Part shown: piece by piece, positions 1 through 13,400 of the stretch
How positions within the stretch are numbered: position 1 is the first letter of the stretch
Layout of the letters: every line of letters begins with the position of its first letter
NCBI GenBank assembly: GCA_024036415.1
Contig: JAMWET010004998.1
Span: 252,001-316,000, forward strand
Origin: Prochilodus magdalenae
Taxonomy: Eukaryota; Chordata; Actinopteri; Characiformes; Prochilodontidae
Length of the DNA: 64,000 nucleotides
Direction of reading: 5' to 3'
Made by a program: the position numbers and the translations under genes
The notes under the pieces: model-generated
What the model was told of the DNA's origin: nothing
The model's database searches: none
What the model saw: only the letters and a program-made list of their open reading frames with translations

Positions 1-689
1 AGAGTTAAGTACTTAATGTTATCCTTAACTAGGAAAGCTAGCAAACTGCTAACTAGCATAGCTTCAAAATCAATCAACTATATCAGGGTAAATACATTTT
101 GTAACACTTTTATGTAACACAGTATGGGTTACCGATATTTCGTTGACAACTCTAAATTAGATAAACCAACGATTGGTTTTTAATTTATCTCAGCTGTCGG
201 CATTCCTCTTTGTCTGCCATTTTTGTTGTTCTGGAGAAGGTATTTTATAGTGGGTGGTCAGTCACAAGCCCAGGTGCCATCAGGAAATAGCATTTGCTGA
301 AGGAACCGTCTTATGTGCCCGCCCCCAAACTGTCAAAAACACCCCCTTTAAAACTCAAACGCAAAAAATCCTCTCGAGTGCAGAGAGCAGCTGATGGGAA
401 TGCACTTTGCGTGTGAGGAAAACGGATAGAGAGGGCAAAACACATTCTAAAGCGAAAAGACAGACAGCATGAGGGCGATATTATAAAATATGCGCATTAA
501 AATATTCTCTTGCTCGCAGGTTTTACATTTGCACTCACAGGTGGGATGTTTACAAACACAAAAAGTGAAAAGCTGCAGGTGTATCTTTTTTTTATCTGTT
601 TTTGCGCCCCCTAGTATCGACAGTGATCTGACGCCATACAGCTGGTTTGTTTTTGAGTGTTTGAGTTTCTAACAGAACCTCTATTACAG
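1..689 (+). other. dclk2 intron, upstream end of window
   Basis: Intronic sequence ending at the acceptor at 688-689. I see no exon here. A TATA-like ttataaaata lies at 481-490, but nothing else supports a promoter. Confidence 0.6.
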
Positions 690-774
690 ATCCCTCCTCA
701 TCACTCCTCTGCCTCTAATGTGAACGGCTCCTCAGAGCAGCCTCAGCAACACATCAATAACAGCAGCCCTGAAG
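690..774 (+). CDS. dclk2: dclk2 exon: linker before kinase domain
   Basis: Acceptor ctattacag ends at 689 and donor gtatga starts at 775. The exon codes for a Ser/Asn/Gln-rich, probably disordered linker (28 codons plus 1 nt) ending NNSSPE. Its frame is fixed by the join to the next exon, which gives PEVNGNKN. A long pyrimidine tract begins directly after the donor. Confidence 0.75.
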
Positions 775-805
775 GTATGACTCCCCTCTCTCTCTATTTG
801 TTCCT

Positions 806-850
<45 letters not shown>

Positions 851-1414
851 TTTCCTCTCTATTTTCTATCTTTCTCTCTTCTCCATTTTTTTCTCTTTCT
901 TTCACTTCTCGCTTCTTCCTCACTTAAACACTGTCTACACAAACTTTCTTTCAAACTCCTTCTTTCTTTCTCCCTTCCTCTCTTTTTTGCTTTCTCTTAT
1001 TCTGCCTTTCTCCCTATTTTTATATACTTTCCATGCCTATCTCTCTTCTTCTTTCTCTATTTCTTTCCCACATCCCATTTCTTCCACTCTCTTTTCACTC
1101 TAACTTTATCTGACTCGCTCTCTCTCTTTTTTGCACCCATCATATAGACCACTGAAGTGATGCCTCATCTGTAAAAGGCATCGTCCCTATACTGAGAACT
1201 AAGCTAAGGGGCTACACTCTTTTAGTTTAGACAAACCTATTTAAACGGATGGTTTTGGTTATCTTAAAGACTCTGTATCATAAAGACTCTACAGGCTTAC
1301 GCTTAACAGTTTCCACTGATGAGATTCCTGAAACAATACATATCCTAATAAACCACATATACTCTTAATGTATCGCAATATCATATTTTGGCCATGTTAT
1401 ATTAGCCTCCTGTA

Positions 1415-1447
<33 letters not shown>

Positions 1448-4400
1448 TACACAGTGTAAAAGCTCTCTACGTACTCTTTCAGTTTACTGAATATTTATGA
1501 CCAATAGAAGTACAGACCAATAGAATAGAACCAAAACTATTTTATAGATTGATGTCTTCACAAAGCCAAGCATTAAACTGAAAATAAGGAAACCTTCTAT
1601 GAGTAGCCATGTCTAATTTTTTACTTGTAGTGTGTTTCATACCTTGCATATTTTGCCATGTATACATTTTTCCTTGTAATGTTTATGGATTCTCTAAATT
1701 CTGAAGTCATTTAGGAGCCAAAATATAACTGCTGCTATAAGTGAGTTAGCACTGCTGCCCTCTGAACTGATATATTAAGACCTCACACAAACCAGTAAGC
1801 TTTGTGAAATGTTGTAGTGAAGTTGTGGTGGTGTGGGTTTGAGTAGCTGATGTGGCTGTAGCGGCATTTAATAATCTTAATAGTAGACATTCTTTTGTTT
1901 GATGTGTTAGCTTGATTGAATTAAATATGGAGCATAATGTGCATTCAACTGTTAAACGACCTTGTAATTCAGAGGGTCCACAGACATTATGTACACAGGA
2001 TGGTACATACTGGCTTTGGATGAATTTTACAAAACGCCATTTATTTTTGTCATAGGTAAAACAAACTTAAACCTCATGTACATAAACCTGAGCTCCTTAT
2101 ATTGTCCTTGAAACTACAAAGACTATTCTTGCTCTCTTGCTGTAATTAAAATCTGTGCATTATTTCTGTATTGATAAAATCTATACACTATATGTTCCAA
2201 CAGTAGCAGATATGTGTAGATATATTTTATTCATCTAGAAGTCTGTAATTCCAATCACTTTTTTCAGTGCCTGTTTGTCTGCCAGCAGCCGTGACCATGA
2301 ATGCACTCACACTGTATTTATGTATGCATTGTCTCTATAAACTCCCTGCAGTGTTTGCAAGAACACTGCAGTCTGTGGCTATATAAAGTGCTGACACTGT
2401 CAGTCTGTACACTCACATGAACACTGACCACTCTCGCACACTCTTACTCACGCACACTGTCATTGAAGAGTGAAGTGTGGGGTTTTGTTGAGCTCTCCAT
2501 TTAGATGGAGTATCTTGTTGACATGGTGCTACTTGTTTATTTGATGTGAGATGCTTTTCAACCTGTAGTCACAAAAAATTGAATTGATCAGATCTGGGAC
2601 TCCCCAAAAGTGATTGCCATGTGAGGATGTTGGATTGGTCTACAAATGTAAACTTATGGCCATACATGACAAGACTTCTACCTCTTTGAATAAGGAGAGA
2701 ACAACATTGAAATTAAAGGTCAAAATTTAAAAAACATTTAAATTGTTTTGAATTTGGTAAAATATTCTTAAATGGTTTATGTTCAACAAGACACAAAGTA
2801 ACATGAGTTTTTGGCTTGTACTGGCTGTATGGTGTTTGTGGTGGGGGGTTAAGTGGGTGTGCTGGCTTTGGCTCATTGCTCCTGTGTGGTAGATTTGGCT
2901 GGTTTTGGATGCATATCGTTCTCAAAGTAAGCATAATGAGCAATAGTTGTTAATATGATGTAACAGCATGCAATCTAACAGGTGTTTTATCCCCCAGTTA
3001 ATGGCAATAAAAACCTGATGGGCTCCACCGTTTTGGACAAATACAAAGTGGGAAAAGTTATTGGTGATGGAAACTTTGCAGTGGTGAAGGAATGTGTGGA
3101 ACGGTGAGTTGATAATACATTACGAAACGTTGCAGTAGCAAAGGCTTCCTGTACGAACTGTGACCTAATAAACAGAACACATGTAAAAACATACTCTGAT
3201 TCACCTGGGACTGTTTATAGTTCTCTATTTTCTCACTTGTAGAACTCAAGCTAAGATGGCCAGAAGCTTTCAAGCTGATAATTAATTATTGATTTTGTGC
3301 AAAAATTCCAAAATTTAATAACTCGAGAACAGTTATTGAAGAATAACTGGTTTTGGTTGGCAGACAAAATATTTATTTTCTTGCTGATTTCTCTTCCTCT
3401 AGGTCAACAGGAAAGGAGTTTGCCTTAAAGATCATTGACAAGAATAAGTGTCGTGGAAAAGTGAGTGATGTCCTTTAACTTGTCTAGATAGATGTTTCCC
3501 GTCATAAACATGTATGTACAGGATTGGGTAGCACTTTATTTGAATGGCCTAGGTTCAACAGCATCAGAATGTATGGTATAAACTAAACGGTACAAAGTTT
3601 CTTTACTTTGGCTGTAACAGTGTTATAAATGGAATGATTACGAACCATCTACACTGTTTTTATGGATAGATATTATAAAATGTTATGGAACCTGACTGTA
3701 GGAAGTTATATACCAGGAGCCCAAACAATGAAACTTTCATAACAAAATTCTCATTATTTATAATATGTTAAACATTGAGATACAACTTTAAGAGAGTGAT
3801 TGTACAGGCTTATGTCAGGTCAAATGTGTTCACACTGTGGTCCTACAGTAAAATAAAAAATAAAAATCGCAAATTACAACTTAATTTGCAAAGGTATTAA
3901 TAGAAGGAGTAATACGCTTTATATTTACAAAATTATCTTTTATGCGATTTTATTGGTCTCCATTTTTCCCAGTCTCCTGCCTTCAGAGTAGGAAATGAGA
4001 GTGCATCCCTGTCCACAACAACCGCATGGTAAACAGTTACATGCCAACGTGTTTTAAACTAAACCTTGTTAGATTAACCTCCATTGGAAGTTCAAAAAGG
4101 TTTTAAGATGCACTGCATAATTCCATGAGTGCTATTTTACAATTTGATGTATTGTTGACTTTTATTTTGTAGTAAAGCATTAGGCTAAAAATAAGGAAAC
4201 CTACTATTAATATCTGTCATTAAACACTTTATGATGATTTGATATGTGTACAGTTCAAAGCTGTGTTTGCTAGTCATGTACTGGCTAATGGTTTTGCTAT
4301 ATTCTATATATTGTGTGTGTGTGTGTGTGTGTGCGTGTGCATGTGCGTGTGTGTGTGTGTGTGAGCAATGTCTTATGTTACAAATGTACAGTTTTAACTG

Positions 4401-7400
4401 TAACTAGAACAAACTGAAGAGCTAACTGATTTTAGATTAATATAAAATCTGTAACCTGTACCGTAACAGCACAGCTTGGAGCAGGCCTGATTCTGGAGGT
4501 GTGAATTATTCACAGCTCAGTGGGATATTTGTTCTCTCTGCTTTTGATTTTTTGATTAAATAAACACAGAAATGCAATTGTTTTATTCATCACCACCCAT
4601 CAAGCCCGGCACTTGGATATTATTGTTTAACATACATCAATACAAATGCTGACCTTCAGATAAGGGTTCTAATGCATTCATTAATCTGAAGGGAATTTAA
4701 GGCTCCTGAATATTAAAGCCTCTCTGGACATACCGCATTGATTTAAATGTCAGGAACTACTTAGTTTACATAAAATTCCTGACATGAGTCAAAGCCTTGT
4801 ATTCACTCATGCCAGAGATTCAGCAAAGGAAATGAATTTCCTGTTTCTCCAAACATTTCCTGCCCAGGACACAATCACTCTGTGGCCCTTTGCCAGGTTT
4901 TTGTGTGAATGAGTTGGTTTAAAGTATGCGTTTGATATTCTTCCCTCAGGAACACCTGATTGAGAACGAGGTGGCCGTTCTGAGGAGGGTCAAACACCCC
5001 AACATCATCATGCTGATCGAGGAACTGGACACACCCTCTGAGCTCTGTCTGGTTATGGAGTTAGTTAAGGTACACCACTCAGCCCCTTGCCTTTCTACTG
5101 CACACAGGAATTCCTAACACCAGTCTGCTCCAAAGTGTACTGCATTTAGCAAAATGTTAATGGAAATGAATTGTCACATTATATGGACAGAATTATTGGG
5201 ACATCCCTTAAGGATTAAATGCAGGTGTTTCATTCAGACCCATTCCAACAGGTGTATAAAATCAAGTACCTAGCCACACAATCTGTCTTTACAAATGTTT
5301 GTAAAAGAATGGGTCATGCCCAAGAGCTCACTGAATTCAAGTGCGGTAGTGGTAGTGTGGTAATAGGATGCCACTTTTGCAAAAAGTCTGTTTAGGAATT
5401 TTCTTTTCAACTAGAAATTCCATTATCAGCTGGAAGTGGTATTATTGACAATGGGATGGGTTTAAAAACCTCAACAATAAACTGGCAAATTACAGATTGG
5501 GGTTGTCGAGGCGACTAGTGGATATAGTGGACATTTTGGGCAATAAAGTTTGCGTCCATAAAGGCATGGTTGGGTAAGTATGGTGTGAAAGAACACAAAT
5601 GCTCTTCCAGACGAATGGGCAAAAATGGCACAGACAGACTCCAAAAGCCTTCCAAGGAGCGTGGAAGCTGTTATAGATCTAAAAGTGTTCAAATAATGCC
5701 TGTGGATTTAGAATGGGATGTCACCAAAGCTCCTGTAGGTGTAATGCATAGGTGTGCTAATACTTTTGTCCAAATAATGTATTTATCTGTGCAGTAAGCA
5801 TTCATGATTCAGATTTTTATTTTAAATAGATATAAAAACCAAACAAAACCATTGGGATAAGAATTAAATAAGTATAAGCCAATAAATAAGCTATTAATAT
5901 TGATAAATAGAGTAAATGTAAATATCCAAGTGAAATTAATAAGTGAAATGTGATGATAAGTAATGCATAAGCAAAAAAAAAAAAAGTCACGTACATAGAG
6001 ACAAATTAGACAGCACACAAATAGCTTGCTTAAATGTTCATTAAAGGGTCTCACGGCTGCTTTCATGTGACACTTACAAATTTCAATAAACAAATGCTTC
6101 GGTTAAATGGGTTATGATGTTCTCATAATTATTATGAATGATTCATTTGAATTCGTTTGATGTTTCCTCCTAAGGGTGGAGACTTGTTTGATGCCATCAC
6201 ATCATCTACAAAGTACACAGAGAGAGACGCCAGTGCCATGGTGTATAACTTGGCGGCAGCACTCAAATACCTGCACAGGATGAGCATCGTGCACAGAGAC
6301 ATCAAACCTGAAAACCTACTGGTACACACACACACACATACACACACGAACACACACACACACACATGCAGAGTTTCTTTTCTTTTGGATTTTTAGAGAA
6401 TTTAACAGAGTGGGTGTCATGGTTTTCTATACCTTGATGAGCATGGGTGCCAAAGGAGTGGGGTGGATTAACGTTGGGAGGCTAAAGCTAACGTACAGTA
6501 ATACAAACATTAAAAAAGAACACATATAATATCACTTATCACATAAATACTGTAGCTCATGCATTATGTAAATTTTCAAACGCATACATAAACAACAGGA
6601 CCCCCACCCTACCCTGAATATGCACTAGTATTGGTAAGAGATAAACATACACTCTCATACATTAAACTGTTGATGCACCCTCCTTTTCTTCTGGACCAGA
6701 TTTGTGCAAATCAGTTAAGCATCAACCAGGCACTTGATAAGAGGTCCAGTACTCCGTTGTAGTCAGTGAATAGGGAATACACTGAATGTTGAAACTGGTT
6801 TGGTTTGATACCTGTGATGCCACAGCTGTCCGTGGCCGGAAGTCTTAGAGCATCATTGGCCCTCCCTCTTCCCCACTGTCTTGTGATATGCTGGTTAGCT
6901 TTCCATAACATTGAAGATCTGTGTGCTAGCTTTTCACCCTTTTTGATTGGGAAAGACCTAGCGACACTTTTTTCATTGTGTATGTGTCGTGTGTGTTCAT
7001 GATCCACAGGTGTGTGAGTATCCCGATGGTACTAGATCTCTGAAGCTGGGTGATTTTGGTTTAGCCACAGTGGTGGAGGGGCCGCTGTACACTGTGTGTG
7101 GAACCCCCACATACGTCGCACCGGAGATCATTGCAGAGTCAGGGTATGGCATCACTTTTATTGAATGTTTTTGTTGAAGTTAGTGTTCTGAGCGTGACAC
7201 TCAAATCAGGAGTTGTAGTTTCTCAAAATGGTTTTAACACATCTGTATATCAATATGTGCATTCAGATTTTAACACAAAGACACAGGCTATGTTAGAGAT
7301 ATCCTATATTTCACCTAATATTAAAAAACAAAAACAAAATGTGTTTTAACATGACTAATACTTGATAAGTACACTTTACTATGGCTAAATGTCTACTAAT

Positions 7401-10400
7401 TGTTTCACTTTTACTGTAATTTGGTGGAACATATTAACAGTACATAGCTGTAAAATAGCAGCTTTACAGTGACCAGCAACGCAAGATCTGTGTTCTGCTG
7501 CACTCTTGCAGTACACTCTCGCTGTCCAAAGAAAAACAAGTGTCTCAAATATAGCAGAAACCTAGTCTAATTTTAATGTCAATGGAACCAAACTTTTTCC
7601 CAAGCGCTTTTGAGCCATTTCTGTTTGTCCATTCTTTGCAAAATTATTACATGATTGAGGTATATGTTTTTCTTTCGACAGTGATGATAATAAAATACTG
7701 TACATTTTGTAAAACAACTGTAGTAGTACAACTCAGAAACCAGTAATTGAATGTAACAAATTTAATTTGACCCGATCTATATAGCTGTGAAGATACTTGT
7801 TTACCATAATTTCGAATAAACATGAAGAGAAAAGCAATATGCAATAACAAACAATATAATTGTTGTTAACATAGAGTTTCAGCATTTAAGCAACCAAACA
7901 AACAAATAAAAACAAGCTGAAACCTGTAATGTTTTAAAAACAACTCTAAAAAGTTTAGTTTTTTCTTCTCAGTTTTACCTCTCAGGCTGGTATATGCTAT
8001 AATGCTGCGTGATAGAACTCAAAGTCAACCTCACAGTAATTTATTGTGGTATATATCTTGATTTGGTGTAAAATGTGAAATCTTGATAATATTTAAGAGC
8101 GTTACACAATTTTTGTAGTGCAACTGAACTTAAGTAAATGAGTTATATGTTATATGTAGTAGTATATAGTGATATACTGTACTCTCAGACTCTCAGATTC
8201 CCAAAATACAGAGGCATGATTTTAAAATACTGTCATTTCTCCCATCTGCCTCTCTGCCCCTGCTCGGCGGTTGCCATAGTTACGGCCTGAAGGTGGACAT
8301 CTGGGCAGCTGGGGTGATCACCTATATCCTGCTGTGTGGCTTCCCTCCTTTCCGCAGGTACTGTCCACCTCAATCTCAAACTGTTCTGTCACTGTTGTAA
8401 CAGCACACGCACAGGCTGTATTCAAAATGGCACACTGCAATACTGTCCACTGCATACTACAGTAGTATGAACTGCATACTGTATCCTAGGGTTGCCACCT
8501 GTCCCGTTAAATACGCAATCGTCCTTTATTTGGAAATTAAATGTTGTGTCCCGTATTAAACCAATATGGGACGCGATTTGTTCTGTATTTCCAGAAATGT
8601 CCGATGTACACGTCTGTCACACACACATGAATGATCTCTCTCCCACAACCCCCCTCCGGACTCAGCTCTAATATGGGACACGCTTTGTTCTGTATTACCC
8701 TAAATGTCCGATAAACACGTGTGTCACACATGATTGATCACACTCTCCCCCAACAACCGACCCACACCCCCACCCCGACTCAGCTCAAATACGGGACGCA
8801 ATTTGTTCTGTATTTCGAACACATGTCACTCACGCATGACCATGCCCCCAACCCCGCCCCCGTCCTTTATTTTCATTTCTGAAAGGTGGCAACTCTACTG
8901 TATCCTGCCCCCTGTGTGTAGTATGCAGTACAGTAACAGGTACTGACACATATGGAGCTGTTACACTGTTTAGATATAGCAGCTGCTAACACTGCACAAT
9001 TTACTTGAACTATGTGTAGCCTAGCTATTAGCTACCCTCAGCTATTTCACTCTAATACTGAACCTCCAAAGTCAGTTCATCTTTTATTAAACTTCAGGCC
9101 TGTATATTTTTACTTTCTGAGGCTCATTCTGATGAAAACATACCCCACTACACTCATATTTATATTCATAGTTGGCTGCATTTTGCTCCCCAGTGTAACC
9201 CACCACCATTTTTTTTGGCTAAAACTGAGCTGGTGAGACTGTGGTTACATTTGGCCACATACTAATTTTAGGTAGATTTAGTACGTGAGTAGTATTTAGT
9301 ATGCCGTTTCAAATACAGCCACTGTAACATCCAGCACTTGACTTCAATAATAATCAAACTTCTACATAAGGCTGTGGTACACTGTCACTGAGCTGAGTCA
9401 CCTCTAGACAGTCAGTGTTTAGGAAAGACGTAAGGAGTGAGGACCTGCCCACCATATATATTATACCATAAATGAAGAGGATGTAATATGGGTTATATTG
9501 CCAGGTTCCTGCTAAAACACAGCACTAATATTAATATACAGCTCTGGAAAAATTAGGAGACCACCTCAGAATGATTAGATATCTAGTTTTACAGTTAACG
9601 ACTAATGAAGCCTCCAGAAGCCTGTTCTGACCCATGCTCACTGTGCATTTTACCCCAGCCACCGCTCGCAAGTCTTTCTGTAGGTCACTTAGGTCATCTT
9701 ACGGAGGTTAAGTGACATTTGAATGAAGTGGAGCTCATCATGGTCAGTAGAGAGTGGTTTTGGCACTCGGCCAGTCTGTAGCTGTGATGTCCTGTGTGTT
9801 TGCTGTTTGATCTTGTTCTTGTACAGTGAACCATACACTCACTGTATCTGCCAGTAAAGCTAGAACCGAACCTTCTGCTCTTCACTAAGAACCTGCTGTA
9901 CATGTGGAGATACTGAATTAAGAAGAAACTGGGGTGATCTTTTCTTTATTTCCAGAGCTGTATAACTATAACGCCTGACCACCAACAGCATAAAAACATC
10001 CAGATGACTGGGAAAAATAATGTACATGCGTACAAAGCACCTCTGCCTTTTCATCTGCTCTTGCTGTGTTTGGTTCATGATTTGTTTTGTGGTGTTCCTT
10101 ATTAATACTAATATTAATATTAATACGTTTAATACTCATGCTCAAATGTCAGCCTCTTTACTGGCACTAATGTTCTTTTTATGTTAATTCGAGTTTCAGA
10201 TCTCCATTCTTGACTTCTGTCTGTTTTATTTTATATCACAAACATACAACAACATGAACAAAAATTACATGACTGAATTTGCTTTGGCAAAGCAAGACAC
10301 AACAATGCATAACCAATGTGCTATGTTTACCCAGCAATAACTTCTTATCAAGTTCAAGTCATAATAGAATAACTCCTCCTCATTTAACGGTTTTGAATCA

Positions 10401-13400
10401 GAACTTTCTGCTTCTGCTGTAAGTTTATCTGTGACTTCTAAGCTTCAAGCCTTTGGTTTTCCAGTAGTGACAGTCCACTAACTTGTTTTTCATGCAGATC
10501 TGTAATATTACTCTCTGTTTAGAATGAATATAATGAATGTTTGTTGCAGTGAGAATAATCAGCAGGAGGACCTGTTTGATCAGATCCTGCAGGGCCATCT
10601 GGAGTTCCCTTCTCCATACTGGGATAACATTACACACTCTGCTAAGGTGTGTGCCATCACTTTACACACACACGTGTGTTTGTTTTTTCTACATTTGTGA
10701 GAACATCTAAATGTTTCTATTGATTTTTGTATTACTGCATAATAATACTACCCCTGCACCTACACCAAGCCCCAGCCTTAATCTCAGTATCTAAAAGACT
10801 ATTATGGATATTATTCTAAAGTGAACATGTATTCATTTGAGCCAATGTTTCATATTGTCCTATAACTGTGAGAATATGGTTCTAGCAATATAGCAAAATG
10901 AGAACACTCACACGAATACAGACACACTGAGAAAGTAGTTAAAAGCCTAAAGCATTTGTACTGATGTATTCTTATTCATATTGACACGCACACCTTTCCT
11001 CAGTCTCATTCCTCATCCTGTACTTTCTTTCCTATGCAGCACAGTTTAAATCCAGCCTGTCTAATGATGATATCCTAATGCTCAGCCTACAAACTTCAGT
11101 CGCAGTTCATTATTTGTGTAGGCAATACTAATAATGGGAAATACTACAAACCTCAGTTTCAAAAATCCTAGGACAATAAAGGCTGTCTGTTTGAACTTAA
11201 CTGACCCTGAACAAATGTAAATTTGATACCAGTATTACCTTCCAGGAACACGTTTACCACTGTTACATCATCTGCTGCTTCGCTCACACTTAACAATAGT
11301 TAAGGGGATTGAAGACACCAATGAAAACTGTATTGAAACCAGACTTTTTGTGACCCGTGCAACTGTTGTAATATGTGCCACATGTTTTCAACAGAAGACA
11401 GTGCAGGACTGCATGCAGGAAGGCCGGTCTAGCACACACACTCTCTGAATACACAGCTGTGTCATTGTAACACATACAGAATGTGGCCTGGTGTTGTCCT
11501 GTTTCAGCAAGCATGGACATCCCTGCAAAAGGTGTCATCCAGAAGGCAGCCGGTGTTGCTCCAAAATGGATTTTCTTTATAGATGTGCATGTTACCCATG
11601 CCTCGAGTACTAATACATCATAATGTCCATACCGTGACATCCTGGCTTTTTACCTTGATCTGGAAAGCTCTTTAATGCGGAATATACAACAATACAGTAT
11701 TTCTGTAATATCTGTAAATTGCACTTTTTGTCACATTCCCTCTGTGCAGCAGTCAGTTTCTGATGACCTTTCAGAGTTTACAAATATCAGCAGTATTTCT
11801 GGACATTGTTGACATATGACTTTGTATTCCTGAGCCACTGTATTCACCACAAAGCATGCCAGTTTGTAATGTAGTGCCGTCTGAGGGAGCAAAGGTCACG
11901 GGTATTTAGTTGTGTTTTTTGGCTTGGCCCTTTAAGCACAAAGATCATTCCAGATTCCTTTAATGCTTTGATGAATTATACACCTTAGAATGACAAATAC
12001 CTCAAATCCTTTTAATTGCTTATTAAAGAATGTTTGTAAAGTTTTAGATTACTTTTCCAAAATCTTAACTCATTCATACTTATAAGTGATTATTTCAGGT
12101 TTTGGATGCTCCCTTAATACCTAAGCATGATTGCATCACCTGTTTGAGATGTTATCATACATTTCACAGTTTCAAGTCTTATACTGTCCCTCAATTTTAA
12201 AATACATTGCCTTCAGATTGTATTTGCCTGTCTTGTATTGGCCCCAGTGTTTTTGGAATTTGGAGGTTTGTAGACTGATGTGTAGGTATGTGTAGGTGTG
12301 CGCACCTGAGTAACTGATGGCATATGTAAGCAGGGCAGTGTGTACCTTAAATTAGCCTGCTGTATTACTGTGACACCACGGCACATAGCAGAAGGTCACT
12401 CCGCCTAATTACACAGCTGCTCTGTTTCTCTTCCTACAGCAGCAAAAAGAGAAGCGACAGATAAAACTACTAAGGGTGCTCGCAGCTATAGTCTTTAATC
12501 AGAGCTAATCAAATGAACTGATTTGTGTGGTTTAGTATTATTGTGCGGGTTCAACAGAGTAATTTCATCTTTCTCGTAGTAATGTCTGTGAGGCTTCTAT
12601 CCAGCGATGACTCAGCACGGTTTATTTGCCACATTCATCACGTTACAGACAGTTACAGGCAGCAGGGCTGTCTGCTCTAAGCCAATAAAATGACATATCC
12701 AAAAAAATATATACATCATCTGTAGTTCAGTGCTTTAGGATGGGGATGGTTAGTTATAGCTCTGAGCTGAAAATCAGGCTTTTTGTTCGAATACGAATGG
12801 AGTTTTTAAGACTTCTCACCCCTGCTAACTTTCTGTGCTTATAGTAGGTAATGGCATCAACAAGTTTATTGTTTGCCAGACCATACAGTGCATCATCGCC
12901 TCTCACTATGAGCTGCACCAAGAGTTGGACAGGTTAAAGTGATACATTTCACCTTAAGTTTGGTTCTATCCAAATACCTTCATGTTCTAGCCTCTATGTA
13001 GGATAGGATTTCTCATGGTTGTCTGCAGACGTTCCCATCCCTGCAGAAAATCAGCATGTAATTGTGCTGGTTTGTGCTGGTCTGGTGCGGGTTTAGCTGG
13101 TTAAATAGCATGGTCATGCTGGGTGAGCAGCATACGAGCGTCCCAAGCAGGTGGTTTGTTGGTTTTGGTGGTGACCAGGGGCGTAGCAGCAAATTCTGGG
13201 CCCTGTACACTCTCAATGTCAGTGGGCCCCTATCCATGCCAGTTCACGAGGAACGTGAGCAAAAAAAATGGGCCCCTCTCCCTACTCAGGCCCTGGGTAG
13301 TCAGGTCCACTTTTCCCCCCACTACCACGCCCATGGTGGTGACTTTCATAACAACGAATCCTGCTGACATCCGTACTACCATCCAAAACTCAACATATGT

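Larger units (their letters stand above)
775..2997 (+). other. dclk2 intron with pyrimidine tract and dinucleotide repeats
   Basis: Holds the CT-rich tract at 781-1135 and the TA/CA microsatellite at 1415-1452. No other coding or RNA features seen. Confidence 0.7.
8358..10549 (+). other. dclk2 intron rich in MITEs
   Basis: Holds a MITE at 8414-9320 with an hAT element inserted in it, and a second MITE at 9535-9964. The rest is unremarkable AT-rich sequence. Confidence 0.7.

Noticed and set aside
481..490. TATA-like ttataaaata, considered as an internal promoter for a kinase-only dclk2 isoform
   Set aside because: DCLK genes do have internal promoters, but there is no CpG island or in-frame first exon here, and AT-rich DNA yields such motifs by chance.
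657..1103. 148-codon + strand open frame
   Set aside because: Only the first part (690-774) is a real dclk2 exon. The rest is read-through of the CT-rich intron tract.
11290..11640. 116-codon minus-strand open frame
   Set aside because: It overlaps a degenerate Tc1/mariner-type remnant and reads a decayed frame.
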